A stretch of DNA of 64,000 bases from Candidatus Eremiobacteraceae bacterium (GCA_035710745.1 DASTCX010000014.1:18185-82184), one strand, 5' to 3'. Shown: positions 8,635 through 17,741, numbered from the stretch's first letter. Notes: generated from the letters alone by a model not told the origin. Program-made: numbers and translations.

Positions 8635-9273
8635 CTACTCGTGCGCGGATTCTTCGCCGCGTTCCGACTCCGTGTCGAGCGCATCGACCACTTCCGTGAG
8701 CCTGCGCACGATGGACGTCCGCCGGGGATCGTCCGGCCCACCGCTATACACCCCGATGAGCTGGCGGTAGTTCCATACGATCCGGTCGCGTCCGCCGTCG
8801 CGACTGAAGCGCGACCAAAGGCGGTCACCGACGACGCGGTAGTCATCGAGCATCGACCGCGCGTTGTGGAGCTTATCGGCGGCGCTGATGAGGTAGACGG
8901 AAACGTCGTCGTCGGCGGCGAGCTGCTCGATGTAATGCTGCTTGCGTTCGCGCCACGGCGCCTTGACTTTCGGGTCTTCTTCGAGCGAGTCGGAACACGA
9001 CTCGACGATGTCGGCGACTCGAGATCCGAAATGTGTCCGAATCTCTTCGAGCCGCCGATGGCCGCCTTGATCCTCGGCAGCGTCGTGGAGCAGCGCGGCG
9101 ATCGCCTCATCTTCCGTGCCGCCCGCGTCGATGACGAGGCCCGCAACCGCGAGCAAGTGGCCGAGGTAGGGAATCTTCGTGCCCTTGCGCCGCTGGTCTG
9201 CATGGACGAGCGCGGCATAACGTACCGCATCGAGAAAGCGGTCGGTGAGTCGGGTGCCGGTTTCATCCATCAT
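8635..9273 (-). CDS. HD-domain hydrolase of the (p)ppGpp hydrolase (RSH/MESH1) type
   Basis: 212 residues. The HD signature is complete: KGTKIPYLGHLLAVAGLV (His39), LLHDAAEDQGG (His63-Asp64, with the ED pair) and ISAADKLHNARS. This pattern is that of the hydrolase domain of RelA/SpoT homologues and the stand-alone MESH1 enzymes, which remove pyrophosphate from (p)ppGpp. No synthetase or TGS domain follows, so it is a small alarmone-hydrolase type. The gene is monocistronic. Confidence 0.85.
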   Translation of the reverse strand: MMDETGTRLTDRFLDAVRYAALVHADQRRKGTKIPYLGHLLAVAGLVIDAGGTEDEAIAALLHDAAEDQGGHRRLEEIRTHFGSRVADIVESCSDSLEEDPKVKAPWRERKQHYIEQLAADDDVSVYLISAADKLHNARSMLDDYRVVGDRLWSRFSRDGGRDRIVWNYRQLIGVYSGGPDDPRRTSIVRRLTEVVDALDTESERGEESAHE

Positions 9274-9429
9274 CTATATAATAGCGTGGATTGGCGTCCC
9301 ACCCAAGGCGGTCATCTTATGGACGGGTCGTTATCTGGACGGAATTCGCCATTAAGGGTTGACGCGGAGGAGTTCGTAGACGGCGGACCGTAGCGCCCTT
9401 GCCCCGTAACCAAAATCGAGGAGTCAAAG

Positions 9430-9813
9430 ATGGCCACAGCCAGCAAAGTCGGCATCAAAGGCATCGACACGACGATGTATCTCGTCAAGGACGTCGATCG
9501 AGCGAAGAAATTTTACACCGATCTCTTGGGATTCGAGCCGACCCTCGAGTTCTTGCCCGTCGGCGTCGAGTGGACGTTTCCGACCGGCGAGACCTTCGGC
9601 CTCGTAAAACCGCCGAATGCGCCGTGGGAGAAATCAGGCGGCGTGCATTTCGGCGTCGAGGACATCAAAGCTGCAGTCGCCGAGTGCCAGGAGCGCGGTA
9701 TCGTGTTCGAAGATGAAGCGAAGATCTACGAGACGCCCGGCTGCTTCTTGGCGTTCGCGCTCGATACCGAAGGGAGCGGCCTCATCCTCCACCAGTTGAA
9801 GCCCGGCCGCTAG
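9430..9813 (+). CDS. VOC (glyoxalase/bleomycin resistance) family protein
   Basis: 127 residues from the ATG at 9430, preceded by GAGGAG. Single VOC module with two beta-alpha-beta-beta-beta halves: TTMYLVKDVDRAKKFYTDLLG starts the first, GGVHFGVEDIKAAVAECQERG starts the second, and the end has FALDTEGSGLILHQLK. Family members bind a metal and act as lyases, isomerases, dioxygenases or antibiotic-binding proteins; the substrate cannot be told. Confidence 0.88.
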   Translation: MATASKVGIKGIDTTMYLVKDVDRAKKFYTDLLGFEPTLEFLPVGVEWTFPTGETFGLVKPPNAPWEKSGGVHFGVEDIKAAVAECQERGIVFEDEAKIYETPGCFLAFALDTEGSGLILHQLKPGR

Positions 9814-9814
9814 G

Positions 9815-10315
9815 TCACTTCAGGCGCGCAAGCGCCACGATGTACCACGCGCCGTTCTTTTCACCGATCTCCAGCGACCCGTCGTCTTCCAAGACGCCGG
9901 GTCCGTGTTTATAGTAAAGGATGAGCTTGTTGAGCGGCTTGATGCTCGCCCCGTACGTGTGGCCGTTCGGGTCTGCGTAGTGCGGATCGGGATCGGGGGC
10001 GAGTTTTGTGACCTTCGTGCCGACGATCGTCTCGACTTCGAATGCCTTGAGCATCGTCTCGGTGAGCCAGCGCGACGATGTGTCGGCGGTACCCCAGTAC
10101 ACGAGCGAGTCGACTGTCTTTCCGTCATGTGCATTGATGGCATCGGATAGGCGTTGCGCGAGTTCTTGCGCCGTCTTCGGGAGCGCTGCCGCGGTCGAGC
10201 CGGCGCGAGAGGCGATCGGAAGGGCGAGCGCGAGACCCAAAGAGAGAAGAAGAGCTAGACCGAGTCCCAACTGGATAGCCCGCGGCGGTCGAGATGAATC
10301 TCGACCGCTCCCCAT
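9815..10315 (-). CDS. Exported protein of unknown function with N-terminus encoded by a palindrome repeat
   Basis: From ATG at 10315 the protein is 166 residues: a 12-residue basic leader GSGRDSSRPPRA, then a hydrophobic export segment IQLGLGLALLLSLGLALALP. A small domain follows (QELAQRLSDAINAHDGKTVDSLVYW, then GAWYIVALARLK), reminiscent of NTF2-like proteins. A GTG at 10345 in the same frame overlaps the acyltransferase stop by 11 bases and is an alternative start. The basic leader is exactly the translation of the palindrome at 10279-10313, so the repeat has been recruited into the coding sequence or the true start is a later TTG. It is likely co-transcribed with the acyltransferase. Confidence 0.6.
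   Translation of the reverse strand: MGSGRDSSRPPRAIQLGLGLALLLSLGLALALPIASRAGSTAAALPKTAQELAQRLSDAINAHDGKTVDSLVYWGTADTSSRWLTETMLKAFEVETIVGTKVTKLAPDPDPHYADPNGHTYGASIKPLNKLILYYKHGPGVLEDDGSLEIGEKNGAWYIVALARLK
10279..10313. repeat. Interspersed palindrome, centre type B, inside a coding sequence
   Basis: CCGCGGCGGTCGA, centre GATGAATC, TCGACCGCTCCC. It overlaps the 5' end of the gene at 9815-10315. Confidence 0.9.
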
Positions 10316-10334
10316 TTGACGTGAGTCTGGATCG

Positions 10335-11480
10335 CTAGGTTTCACTGTACACTTTGGACGTTTGCTGATCGCTCACGTTAGGTTTCTTGAAGTCGAGAAT
10401 GCGGCGGACAGGCCGCTCGATCGCGGCGACGAGGCGATCGCGCACGCGCCGTTCCGTGATGTACCGTTCGACGAGCAACCAGCCGAGCGCGCCGACGAGC
10501 ACGCCTGCTACCATCGCGGGGATCAAAGTCTGGCCGCCGGCGAATGCGAACCACGCCTCGATTGGATCGTGATAGAGGTAGATGCTGTACGCCATGATCC
10601 CGATCATCGCGAGCGCCCGATACGAGAGAACGCGTTGAAAGACGCCATTGGCGACGCCGGCAAGGACGAGGAAGAAGGCAGCGACCTGCCACCATATCTG
10701 GTTCTGCACGGCGTACGCGAGATGACCCTTCGGTTCGAGCCACAGCGAGGCGGCAACGGCGATGACGAACAACGCGGGCGCGAAGCGGTTCACTTTGTTT
10801 CCACGGATCGCAAGATCGGCCGCGATGATGCCGAGCAGAAAGCCCGGCAGCGTTGCGAAGTCGAGCCGCTGGAAGGGCGTGAACCAGTACACCGACGGAG
10901 CCGCGATCATGAGCGCGTAGATCGTCACCGGCCAGCGCATGTAGAGCCACATGAGAATCGGGAAGACGATGTACCACCGCATTTCGACGGCGAGCGTCCA
11001 GAAGGCACCGCATAGATTCGTTGAGCTGTTCAGGAAGAACAACTGCAAGACGCCGTTGCCGAATGTCGGCGGCAACTTGACCGTCGGCCACGGAACTTCT
11101 CCGCCGTGCGCGACCACGAAGAGCGAAACGGCGAGCAGCGCTAGGAACGCCACCCAATATGCAGGCACGATCCGGACGACGCGCCGGCAATAAAAGCGGA
11201 CGACGTCGAACGAAAGCGCACCGGACTCGAAGCGCCGCCGCAAGATCGGGTAGGCGAGGCAAAACCCGGAAATGACGAAGAAGAGGTCGACGCCGTGCGC
11301 GCCCTCCTCGAGCGCGTGATAGGACCACCCTTGATGAAAATCCATCGTGTATTTGGCGCCGTGGCAAGCGACGACGAGGAGGATCGCGATGCCCCGCAGG
11401 CCGTCCATGTACGCAAGGTGCTGCGGCGCGACGCTTGGCGATGCGGAACTGGGACCGGGGATTGACGCATTGTCGTTCAC
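10335..11480 (-). CDS. Acyltransferase family 3 membrane protein
   Basis: 381 residues with about ten membrane spans. The family signature is at the N-terminus: AYMDGLRGIAILLVVACHG, with the catalytic His at residue 40, then GVDLFFVISGFCLAYPILRR and RRVVRIVPAYW. These enzymes transfer acyl groups (often acetyl) to exported sugars, peptidoglycan, antibiotics or lipids. The C-terminus ends in a basic tail on the cytoplasmic side. The gene at 9815 follows directly and may be part of the same transcript. Confidence 0.92.
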   Translation of the reverse strand: MNDNASIPGPSSASPSVAPQHLAYMDGLRGIAILLVVACHGAKYTMDFHQGWSYHALEEGAHGVDLFFVISGFCLAYPILRRRFESGALSFDVVRFYCRRVVRIVPAYWVAFLALLAVSLFVVAHGGEVPWPTVKLPPTFGNGVLQLFFLNSSTNLCGAFWTLAVEMRWYIVFPILMWLYMRWPVTIYALMIAAPSVYWFTPFQRLDFATLPGFLLGIIAADLAIRGNKVNRFAPALFVIAVAASLWLEPKGHLAYAVQNQIWWQVAAFFLVLAGVANGVFQRVLSYRALAMIGIMAYSIYLYHDPIEAWFAFAGGQTLIPAMVAGVLVGALGWLLVERYITERRVRDRLVAAIERPVRRILDFKKPNVSDQQTSKVYSET

Positions 11481-11528
11481 GATGGGGTGAAGGTTGAACG
11501 CGCCCTCGCCGCATAAGCGTCGGGCATC

Positions 11529-13121
11529 ATGCTAAAACGCTGCACTCTACCTATTGTTATCGTCCTAACGCTCGCCGTTCGGAGCCAAGCGGCCGCTGCG
11601 GCATCAAATGTCGAGCTTGTCGGGCATAATCCGCTCTTCAATCGCGGGATGAACGCCGCGCTCGCGCTCTACGACCACTACGTGTACGTCGGCGACCGGA
11701 CCGACGGATCGTCTGTTTGCGTCGGTGCGACCGGCCTTCCGTCAGGCACGACGTGTCCGCATCCACATCCCGGGATACTCGTCGTCGACGTGAAGGACCC
11801 GTCGAAGCCGTCGGTCGTCGGGGAAATCGGGCCGCCTCACGCCGGCCTCGTCGGCATCACGACGCGCGAGCTGCGCGTCTGGCCCGCGAAAAAACTGCTC
11901 ATCGTCATGAGCTTTCGGTGCAGCTCGGTCATCCACGCGTGCCCGAAGGGGACCGACAAAGACTTCCCATTCGACGTCTCGTTTTTCGATCTCGCCGATC
12001 CCGTCCATCCACGTTTCATCTCGAAGTACGTGCCGACGTCCCACGACGGTCGTGCCGTGAAGCCGCACGAGATGTTCCTCTGGATCGACCCTAACGACGC
12101 GGATCGCGGCCTGCTCTTCCTCTCGACGCCGACGATCGAGACCGATACCGCCCTGCCAAACCTCATCGTCGCGGACATCAGTCAGGTGAGCTCCGGCGGC
12201 ACCGCGAGCGAGGTCGCCGAGGGGAATTGGAATCGTCTCTTCCCCGGCACGAATCGCCCGGACTACCCGTTCATCTCCGAAAGCAAGGGCATCTGCGGAC
12301 CGTACGACTGCAACCTTTTCGTGCATTCCGTGAGCATTTCGCCTGACGGCAATCGCGCCTACCTATCTATGGAAGCGGGGCAATTCCTCATCCTCGATAC
12401 GTCGTCGGTGGCGCGTGCCAAGGCCGGAGATCCCGTCATCTCGCTCAACTCGGACCTCGTGACGAAACCGGTCGACAGGGCGACGTGGGATCAGACGCCG
12501 TCATCGCCGACCGCCGTTCCTTTGAACTGCAAAAAGGATTGTCCGAACGGGCACTCGGCGGTGAAGGTACCAGGGCGCGCGCTCGTGTTGACGACCGACG
12601 AGGTCTACGGCACGTTTACATCGTCGTCGGGCGGATGCCCGTGGGGTTGGGAGCACCTCATCAATGTGACTGACGAGGCGGACCCGAAGATCGTCGGTGA
12701 GTACAAGCTACCGCAGGACGCGCAATCGTTTTGCGGCAGTGCAGGTGACGATGCAAACACAGAAGCGTACACGAGCTGGTCGTCGCACAATCCGACCGTG
12801 CTCCACGATCTCGCGATCGCGACGTGGCACTCCGGCGGGCTCCAAGTGACCGACATCAGCGATCCCTCGCATCCAGTGCAGGCCGGTTCGTATTCGCCGA
12901 CGCCGCTCGACCACGTCGCGACCGAAGATCCAGCGCTCGGACGCGGGGCGAGCCACATCGCGTTTTGGAGCTATCCGATCATCAGGGACGGTCTGATCTA
13001 TCTCATAGACGTGCGCAACGGATTGTATATCTTGCGTTATACCGGTCCGCATGCGGATGAAGTCTCTCACGTGAGGTTTCTCGAGGGCAATTCCGACCTC
13101 GGCGACGGCGCGACGCCTTAG
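11529..13121 (+). CDS. Secreted LVIVD-repeat beta-propeller protein
   Basis: 530 residues with a Sec signal peptide (MLKRCTLPIVIVLTLAVRSQ, cleavage after about AAAA). LVIVD-type blades recur: GILVVDVKDPSKPSVVGEIG, FDLADPVHPRFISKYV, LINVTDEADPKIVGEYKL and GLQVTDISDPSHPVQAGSYS. The protein also has about ten cysteines, several in pairs (RCSSVIHAC, CGPYDC, CKKDC), suggesting disulphides outside the cytoplasm. The family is uncharacterised; it may bind surface or matrix components. Confidence 0.83.
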   Translation: MLKRCTLPIVIVLTLAVRSQAAAAASNVELVGHNPLFNRGMNAALALYDHYVYVGDRTDGSSVCVGATGLPSGTTCPHPHPGILVVDVKDPSKPSVVGEIGPPHAGLVGITTRELRVWPAKKLLIVMSFRCSSVIHACPKGTDKDFPFDVSFFDLADPVHPRFISKYVPTSHDGRAVKPHEMFLWIDPNDADRGLLFLSTPTIETDTALPNLIVADISQVSSGGTASEVAEGNWNRLFPGTNRPDYPFISESKGICGPYDCNLFVHSVSISPDGNRAYLSMEAGQFLILDTSSVARAKAGDPVISLNSDLVTKPVDRATWDQTPSSPTAVPLNCKKDCPNGHSAVKVPGRALVLTTDEVYGTFTSSSGGCPWGWEHLINVTDEADPKIVGEYKLPQDAQSFCGSAGDDANTEAYTSWSSHNPTVLHDLAIATWHSGGLQVTDISDPSHPVQAGSYSPTPLDHVATEDPALGRGASHIAFWSYPIIRDGLIYLIDVRNGLYILRYTGPHADEVSHVRFLEGNSDLGDGATP

Positions 13122-13127
13122 AAAAAA

Positions 13128-13161
13128 GGGAGCGGTCGAGATATCTCGACCGCCGCGGCCT
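13128..13161. repeat. Interspersed palindrome, short-centre variant
   Basis: GGGAGCGGTCGAGATATCTCGACCGC without a loop: the centre is reduced to GATATC, then CGCGGCCT. It abuts the stop codon of the GNAT gene. Confidence 0.88.
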
Positions 13162-13706
13162 CACGGTTGCTTGACGCGATACAAAACGTGGCGCTGCAAG
13201 CGATTGCCGGCGGGTATCTTCGGATGGTCGAAGTCGTCGGCGGGATCTCTCGTCATGCCGAGCCGTTCCATGACACGCTGCGAGCGGAGGTTGAGCGCTG
13301 ACGTCATCGCCACGACTTCGTTGACGCCTAGTTTGTCGAACGCGAATTTGAGCGCTGCGCGCGCACCTTCGGTGGCGTATCCCTTGCCCCAAAGATCGTA
13401 GGGAAGGCGCCAACCAACCTCGGTCGCAGGCGTGAACGGCGCTTCGAAGGGCACCGCCTGCAAGGCAATGACGCCGCCGAACGACGGGCCCTCCTTAGGT
13501 TCGAGCACCCACCAGCCGTAGCCGTTCGCGTCGAGCGCTGCCCTGATGAACGCGGCGATCGAAATCGCCTTCGGACGATCGTACGTGCCGGGGAAGAATT
13601 CCATCACGCGTTCATCGGCGCCCATAGCTACCCACGGTTCAAGATCGTCGTCGCGCCAACCGCGCAGCGTAAGCCTAGCCGACTCGATCGTAGGTGCAGT
13701 GGGCAC
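13161..13706 (-). CDS. GNAT-family N-acetyltransferase (RimJ/RimL type)
   Basis: 181 residues. It has the RimJ/RimL pattern: start ESARLTLRGWRDDDLEPW, middle EVGWRLPYDLWGKGYATEGA (the acetyl-CoA pyrophosphate-binding loop) and end LNLRSQRVMERLGMTRDPAD. These enzymes acetylate N-termini of proteins or small molecules using acetyl-CoA in the cytoplasm. Substrate unknown. Confidence 0.9.
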   Translation of the reverse strand: MPTAPTIESARLTLRGWRDDDLEPWVAMGADERVMEFFPGTYDRPKAISIAAFIRAALDANGYGWWVLEPKEGPSFGGVIALQAVPFEAPFTPATEVGWRLPYDLWGKGYATEGARAALKFAFDKLGVNEVVAMTSALNLRSQRVMERLGMTRDPADDFDHPKIPAGNRLQRHVLYRVKQP

Positions 13707-13759
13707 AGTACGTCGTTACATACCTGGTTTCGCTCGGCCTACCATCTCGTCTAGAAGAT

Positions 13760-13794
13760 GGCCGCGGCGGTCGAGCTAAAGCTCGACCGCTACA
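13760..13794. repeat. Interspersed palindrome, centre type A
   Basis: GGCCGCGGCGGTCGA, centre GCTAAAGC, TCGACCGCTACA. Confidence 0.92.
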
Positions 13795-13808
13795 GGTCCG
13801 TGATTCAA

Positions 13809-13843
13809 GGCCGCGGCGGTCGAGCTAAAGCTCGACCGCTACA
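13809..13843. repeat. Interspersed palindrome, centre type A (second copy in tandem)
   Basis: Identical to the copy 49 bases upstream, which suggests a recent local duplication. Confidence 0.92.
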
Positions 13844-14066
13844 GATCTTTGTTGGTGCAGTTCGTCCTCAACGTCGTCTTTTTGCGCGCAAGCGGCCAGA
13901 CGGGCACTCGGTACCGGACTAGGCCATACGTCCTCCCTGCGGAAACTGCGGAGGTCACGCGGTTTTCGTGCGAGCAAATAATCATCGTGACCGTCGCTGA
14001 GGCGTTGTCGGTGTTGTCATGTCTAGCGATGGTTTATTCAGGTGCACCTTGAGGAGAATCAACACA

Positions 14067-15128
14067 ATGCGAATCCCATCTCTCGCGACGATAGCCGCCG
14101 CATCGGCAGTCATCGTCCTAGCCGGTTGTTCGGGCAACGGATCTTCGTCGATCTCGCAGCTCCCCGGCTCTATCGGCGCGCAGCACTCGATGGTCGCTCG
14201 CTCGACCAGCGCGCTGCCCCCGACGATTCAACGGATACCGCGAGTTCATACCTCGGATGCGCGGCAGTCGTTCAATTCCTGCCCGTCTTCAGGAGAGCTC
14301 GTCTACGCCGCCGACTTCAGTCTAAGCGTTGTCAACATCTACAGCTTCAGCAACAATACCTTGCAGCTGTGCGGCCAGCTCACGGGCCTCACCAATCCGC
14401 AGGGAATGACCGTCCACGCCGGCGACCTGCTTGTCGCGAACACGGACGCTGGGAACACCCTGCGCTACCATCGCGGCGCGTCGGCACCTTTCAAAACCTA
14501 CACGGATCCGACTGGCGAGTTCCCGACCGGCGTGACCGTCCTTAAGGACCGCACGGTGGTCGTGAGCAACATCTTCAATCCGAATACCGGCATCGGGTCC
14601 CTCTCGACGTTCCACCCGAACGGCACGTACGTCGGCACGTTCACGCCGCCGAACGTATCGGAGGACTTCTTCGTCACGAGCCTCGACGGCGTCAACGGGA
14701 CCACCATCTTCACCGATGGCTTCGACACCAGCGGATTCAGCGCGTTCTGGACGGGGTCGTGCCCCGCTGGCGCGTGCAGCGGCCTGACCGAGGTCGGTGA
14801 GGCGATGTCGTTCCCGGGCGGCTTGGTCGACACGAAGTCCGGCGACATCCTCGCGAGCGACCAGATCGGCAACACCGCCGATACGTTCGAAATGCCGAGC
14901 TTGACGCCCGTCACGTTCAGCTGGAACTCCGGCGGCGACACAGACGGCATCGACAACGACGTGGTGATCGGCAACCCGATCTCGCACGTCTTCGGCGCGG
15001 ATGCGGCCAACAACGAGGTCAACTGCTTCCTGTACAGGCAGAGCGGCCATAGCACCGGCACCTGCGGGACCGGCGCGGGCAACTCGGGCGGCCAAGTGGT
15101 CGGCGTCGCGGTCGACCCTGGTTCGTAA
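14067..15128 (+). CDS. Array lipoprotein 1 (propeller-like, paralogue of the next two genes)
   Basis: ATG at 14067 follows AGGAG and starts a lipoprotein signal with lipobox LAGC (MRIPSLATIAAASAVIVLAGC). The 353-residue protein shares its whole plan with the next two genes. All have SCPSSGELVYAADFS, LTGLTNPQGMTVHAGDLLVANT, FKTYTDPTGEFPTGVTVL, MSFPGGLVDTKSGDILASDQ, NTADTFEMPSLTPVTFSWNS and a C-terminal GNSGGQVVGVAVDPGS. NHL-like strands suggest an extracytoplasmic propeller. It is the most divergent of the three. It has its own Shine-Dalgarno and terminator, so each copy is probably a separate transcript. Confidence 0.8.
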   Translation: MRIPSLATIAAASAVIVLAGCSGNGSSSISQLPGSIGAQHSMVARSTSALPPTIQRIPRVHTSDARQSFNSCPSSGELVYAADFSLSVVNIYSFSNNTLQLCGQLTGLTNPQGMTVHAGDLLVANTDAGNTLRYHRGASAPFKTYTDPTGEFPTGVTVLKDRTVVVSNIFNPNTGIGSLSTFHPNGTYVGTFTPPNVSEDFFVTSLDGVNGTTIFTDGFDTSGFSAFWTGSCPAGACSGLTEVGEAMSFPGGLVDTKSGDILASDQIGNTADTFEMPSLTPVTFSWNSGGDTDGIDNDVVIGNPISHVFGADAANNEVNCFLYRQSGHSTGTCGTGAGNSGGQVVGVAVDPGS

Positions 15129-15149
15129 CCTCGACAATTCCACAACGCG

Positions 15150-15179
15150 GCGGGCGCCCTTGGGGGCGCCCGCTTTTTT
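15150..15179 (+). terminator. Rho-independent terminator
   Basis: Perfect 10-bp stem GCGGGCGCCC / GGGCGCCCGC with a 4-base loop TTGG, then six T. Confidence 0.93.
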
Positions 15180-15318
15180 GTTGGCGGAGCAGGTTTAGGC
15201 GGCTTGGGGTCGCGCAAAAAGGGATTTGTCGCCGTGTCTTCGGGCGGGGCGCCGTTGAGCTTCTCCTGCCTCCGCCGCCGATGGCCACACACGGTGAATC
15301 ACCTTGAGGAGGAAGCCA

Positions 15319-16404
15319 ATGCGTATCAGCAGTCTCATGACCATCGCTGCTGCGTCGGCGGTGATCGCGTTCGCGGGCTGTTCTGCTAACTCGACGTCCT
15401 CGGTCGCGCCGAGTGCCGGGCCAGCCGGACAAGCGCGCACGACGCACTCCACGTTTGGTCACACGACCAGCGTCTTGCCCCCGGCACTCGCGGCCAGGGT
15501 CGCTCACCCGGTCAGGTCGGATGCGAGATTGTCGCACAATTCGTGCCCCTCGAGCGGCACGCTCATCTACTTGTCGGATGCAATAAACGGCGTGGTCAAT
15601 ATCTACGACGGCACGCTGACGATGTGCGGCCAGCTTTCCGGCTTCGTCGAGCCGCAAGGTATGACCGTGGTTCACGGCAATCTCTACGTCGCGAACACGC
15701 TCGGCAATCCCAACGGGACTGGGGAGATCGATGAGTTCCATCGCGGTGCGACCGCACCGTTTAGGAAGTTCACCGATCCGAGCGGCCAGTACGTGGTCGA
15801 CGTCGCGGTCACGAGCAACGCGGTCATCGGCAGCAACATCTTCAGCCCGACGACCGGCATCGGATCGATCTCTGGTTTCACGCGCAGCGGAACGTTCGTC
15901 AGCAACACCGTGCTGCCGAATATGCTGTTGAGCTATTTCGTCGGCTCGATGGACAACGGAACGCTGTTCGGCGACGGCTTCGATAGCGTTACCTTCACGA
16001 GCACGTTCTGGACGTTCACGTGCCCAGGGGGCGCGTGCACGAGCGGGACCGAGCTGGGCCAAGCGATGTCGTTCCCTGGCGGTATCGTCGACACCCAGTC
16101 CGCCGACGTCCTCGCAAGCGATCAGACCGGCAACACGGCAGACACGTTTGAAATGCCGAGCCTCTCACCGGCGACCTTCACCACCGATAGCGGCGGCGAC
16201 GTCGTCACCCTCGACGAACTGGGAGCGCCCGGGGATCGCCCGGCCCCCACGGGCCCAGTGCCGGTATACGGCGCGGATGCGGCTTTCAATGAACTGGTCT
16301 GCTTCATGTACAAACAAAACGGTTCCAGCCCTAGCGGCTGCGGCTCAGTCGCGGGCAACGCCGGCGGTCAGGCTCTCGGCGTCGCCGTCGACGCGGGCAG
16401 CTGA
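15319..16404 (+). CDS. Array lipoprotein 2 (paralogue)
   Basis: ATG at 15319 with GAGGAGGAA upstream; signal MRISSLMTIAAASAVIAFAGC with lipobox FAGC. The 361 residues are closely similar to array lipoprotein 3 throughout (for example SCPSSGTLIYLSD, CGQLSGFVEPQGMTV, NLYVANTLGNPNGTGEIDEF, NTADTFEMPSLSP). The leader region before the start, GAATCAC then CTTGAGGAGGAA, is also shared with copy 3. Function unknown. Confidence 0.82.
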   Translation: MRISSLMTIAAASAVIAFAGCSANSTSSVAPSAGPAGQARTTHSTFGHTTSVLPPALAARVAHPVRSDARLSHNSCPSSGTLIYLSDAINGVVNIYDGTLTMCGQLSGFVEPQGMTVVHGNLYVANTLGNPNGTGEIDEFHRGATAPFRKFTDPSGQYVVDVAVTSNAVIGSNIFSPTTGIGSISGFTRSGTFVSNTVLPNMLLSYFVGSMDNGTLFGDGFDSVTFTSTFWTFTCPGGACTSGTELGQAMSFPGGIVDTQSADVLASDQTGNTADTFEMPSLSPATFTTDSGGDVVTLDELGAPGDRPAPTGPVPVYGADAAFNELVCFMYKQNGSSPSGCGSVAGNAGGQALGVAVDAGS

Positions 16405-16434
16405 TCTACGACCTAACGCGAATACTCGCACGCG

Positions 16435-16466
16435 AAGCGGGCGCCGGCATCGGCGCCCGCTTCTTT
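16435..16466 (+). terminator. Rho-independent terminator
   Basis: 12-bp stem AAGCGGGCGCCG / CGGCGCCCGCTT with loop GCAT, then CTTT. The T tract is weak but the stem matches the one after copy 3. Confidence 0.8.
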
Positions 16467-16597
16467 GACGGATCTAGCATGCGGGGGCCCATGCCATTGG
16501 TCCTCGCCGCTAATTCACGTGGAGGTCGGGCGGCTTGCCATCGAGCAAAAGCCATGCGTCACAGCGTCCTTGGGCGAATCACTTGAGGAGGAAAACA

Positions 16598-17680
16598 ATG
16601 CGTCTCAACAGTCTCATGACTATCGCCGCCGCCTCGGCAGCGATCGCATTCGCGGGTTGTTCTGCCAACTCGACGTCCGCGGTAGCGCCGGCCGCCGGGT
16701 CAGCCGGACAGCCACACACGACGCGCTCCGCGTTCGGTCACTCGACCAGCTTGCTGGCCCTAGCGTTCCAAGCGCGGCTCGCCCACCCGGTCAGATCGGA
16801 TCCGAGATTGTCGCACAATTCGTGCCCGCCGAGCGGCACGCTCATCTACGTGTCGGATGGGAACCTCGGCCTCGTCAACGTCTACGACGGCACGCTGACG
16901 CTGTGCGGCCAGCTTTCCGGCTTCGTCGAGCCGCAAGGCATGACCGTCCATCGGGGCAACCTGTACGTCGCAAACACGCTCGGCAGCCCGAATGGGACCG
17001 GGGAAATCGACGAGTTTCGCCGCGGCGCGACCTCGCCGTTCAGGAAATTCACCGATCCGAGCGGACCGTATGTCGTCGATGTCGCGATCGCGAACGACGG
17101 GACCGTTATCGGCAGCAACATCTTCAACCAGAACACCGGCCTCGGTTCGATCTCGACATGGCACCGCAACGGAACGTTCGTCGGCAACTTCGTGCTCCCG
17201 AACATGCTCGAGAGCTTCTTCGTAGACGCGACGGACAACGGAACGCTATTCAGCGACGGCTTCGACAGCATCAACTTCGCGAGCACGTTCTGGACGTTCG
17301 CATGCCCAAGCGGCGCGTGCACGGGCGGGACTGAGCTCGGCCAGGCGATGGGAGCCCCGGGTGGTCTTGTCGACACACAGTCGGGCGACATCCTCGCAAG
17401 CGATCAAACGAGCAATACCGCGGACACGTTTGAAATGCCGAGCCTCACACCGACGACGTTCGGCACGACGAGCGGCGGCGATACCGACGGCATCGACGAA
17501 CTCGGAAACCCGGGGGACGGCCCCAGCGGTCTCGCGCAAGTCTATGGCGCCGATGCGATAAACAATCAATTGACTTGCTACCAGTATAAGCAGAACGGTT
17601 CGAGCCCGGGCGGTTGTGGCTCGGTCACCGGCAACAGCGGCGGCGTGTTCGTCGGCGTCGCCGTCGACTCAGGCAGCTGA
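16598..17680 (+). CDS. Array lipoprotein 3 (paralogue)
   Basis: ATG at 16598 preceded by GAGGAGGAAAACA; lipoprotein signal MRLNSLMTIAAASAAIAFAGC. 360 residues, nearly colinear with copy 2, differing mostly in surface loops such as the linker after the lipobox and the region near GNPGDGPSGLAQ. C-terminus GNSGGVFVGVAVDSGS. The high similarity of copies 2 and 3, coding and leader alike, points to a duplication later than the split from copy 1. Confidence 0.82.
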   Translation: MRLNSLMTIAAASAAIAFAGCSANSTSAVAPAAGSAGQPHTTRSAFGHSTSLLALAFQARLAHPVRSDPRLSHNSCPPSGTLIYVSDGNLGLVNVYDGTLTLCGQLSGFVEPQGMTVHRGNLYVANTLGSPNGTGEIDEFRRGATSPFRKFTDPSGPYVVDVAIANDGTVIGSNIFNQNTGLGSISTWHRNGTFVGNFVLPNMLESFFVDATDNGTLFSDGFDSINFASTFWTFACPSGACTGGTELGQAMGAPGGLVDTQSGDILASDQTSNTADTFEMPSLTPTTFGTTSGGDTDGIDELGNPGDGPSGLAQVYGADAINNQLTCYQYKQNGSSPGGCGSVTGNSGGVFVGVAVDSGS

Positions 17681-17708
17681 TCCACAAGAAACCCAGACTG
17701 GCACGAGA

Positions 17709-17741
17709 AGCGGGAGCCGGCACAGGCCCCCGCTTTTTTTT
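17709..17741 (+). terminator. Rho-independent terminator
   Basis: Stem AGCGGGaGCC / GGCcCCCGCT with one mismatch, followed by eight T. Confidence 0.88.

Larger units (their letters stand above)
13707..14066. other. 360-base intergenic region with two palindromes and the leader of the lipoprotein array
   Basis: It contains two type A palindromes (listed separately) and then about 220 bases leading to the first array lipoprotein. A 67-codon open frame at 13849-14052 crosses it but has no Shine-Dalgarno and no family resemblance. I see no other gene. Confidence 0.6.

Noticed and set aside
13849..14052. 67-codon open frame before the lipoprotein array
   Set aside because: No Shine-Dalgarno, no domain, and it crosses the probable promoter and leader of the first array gene.
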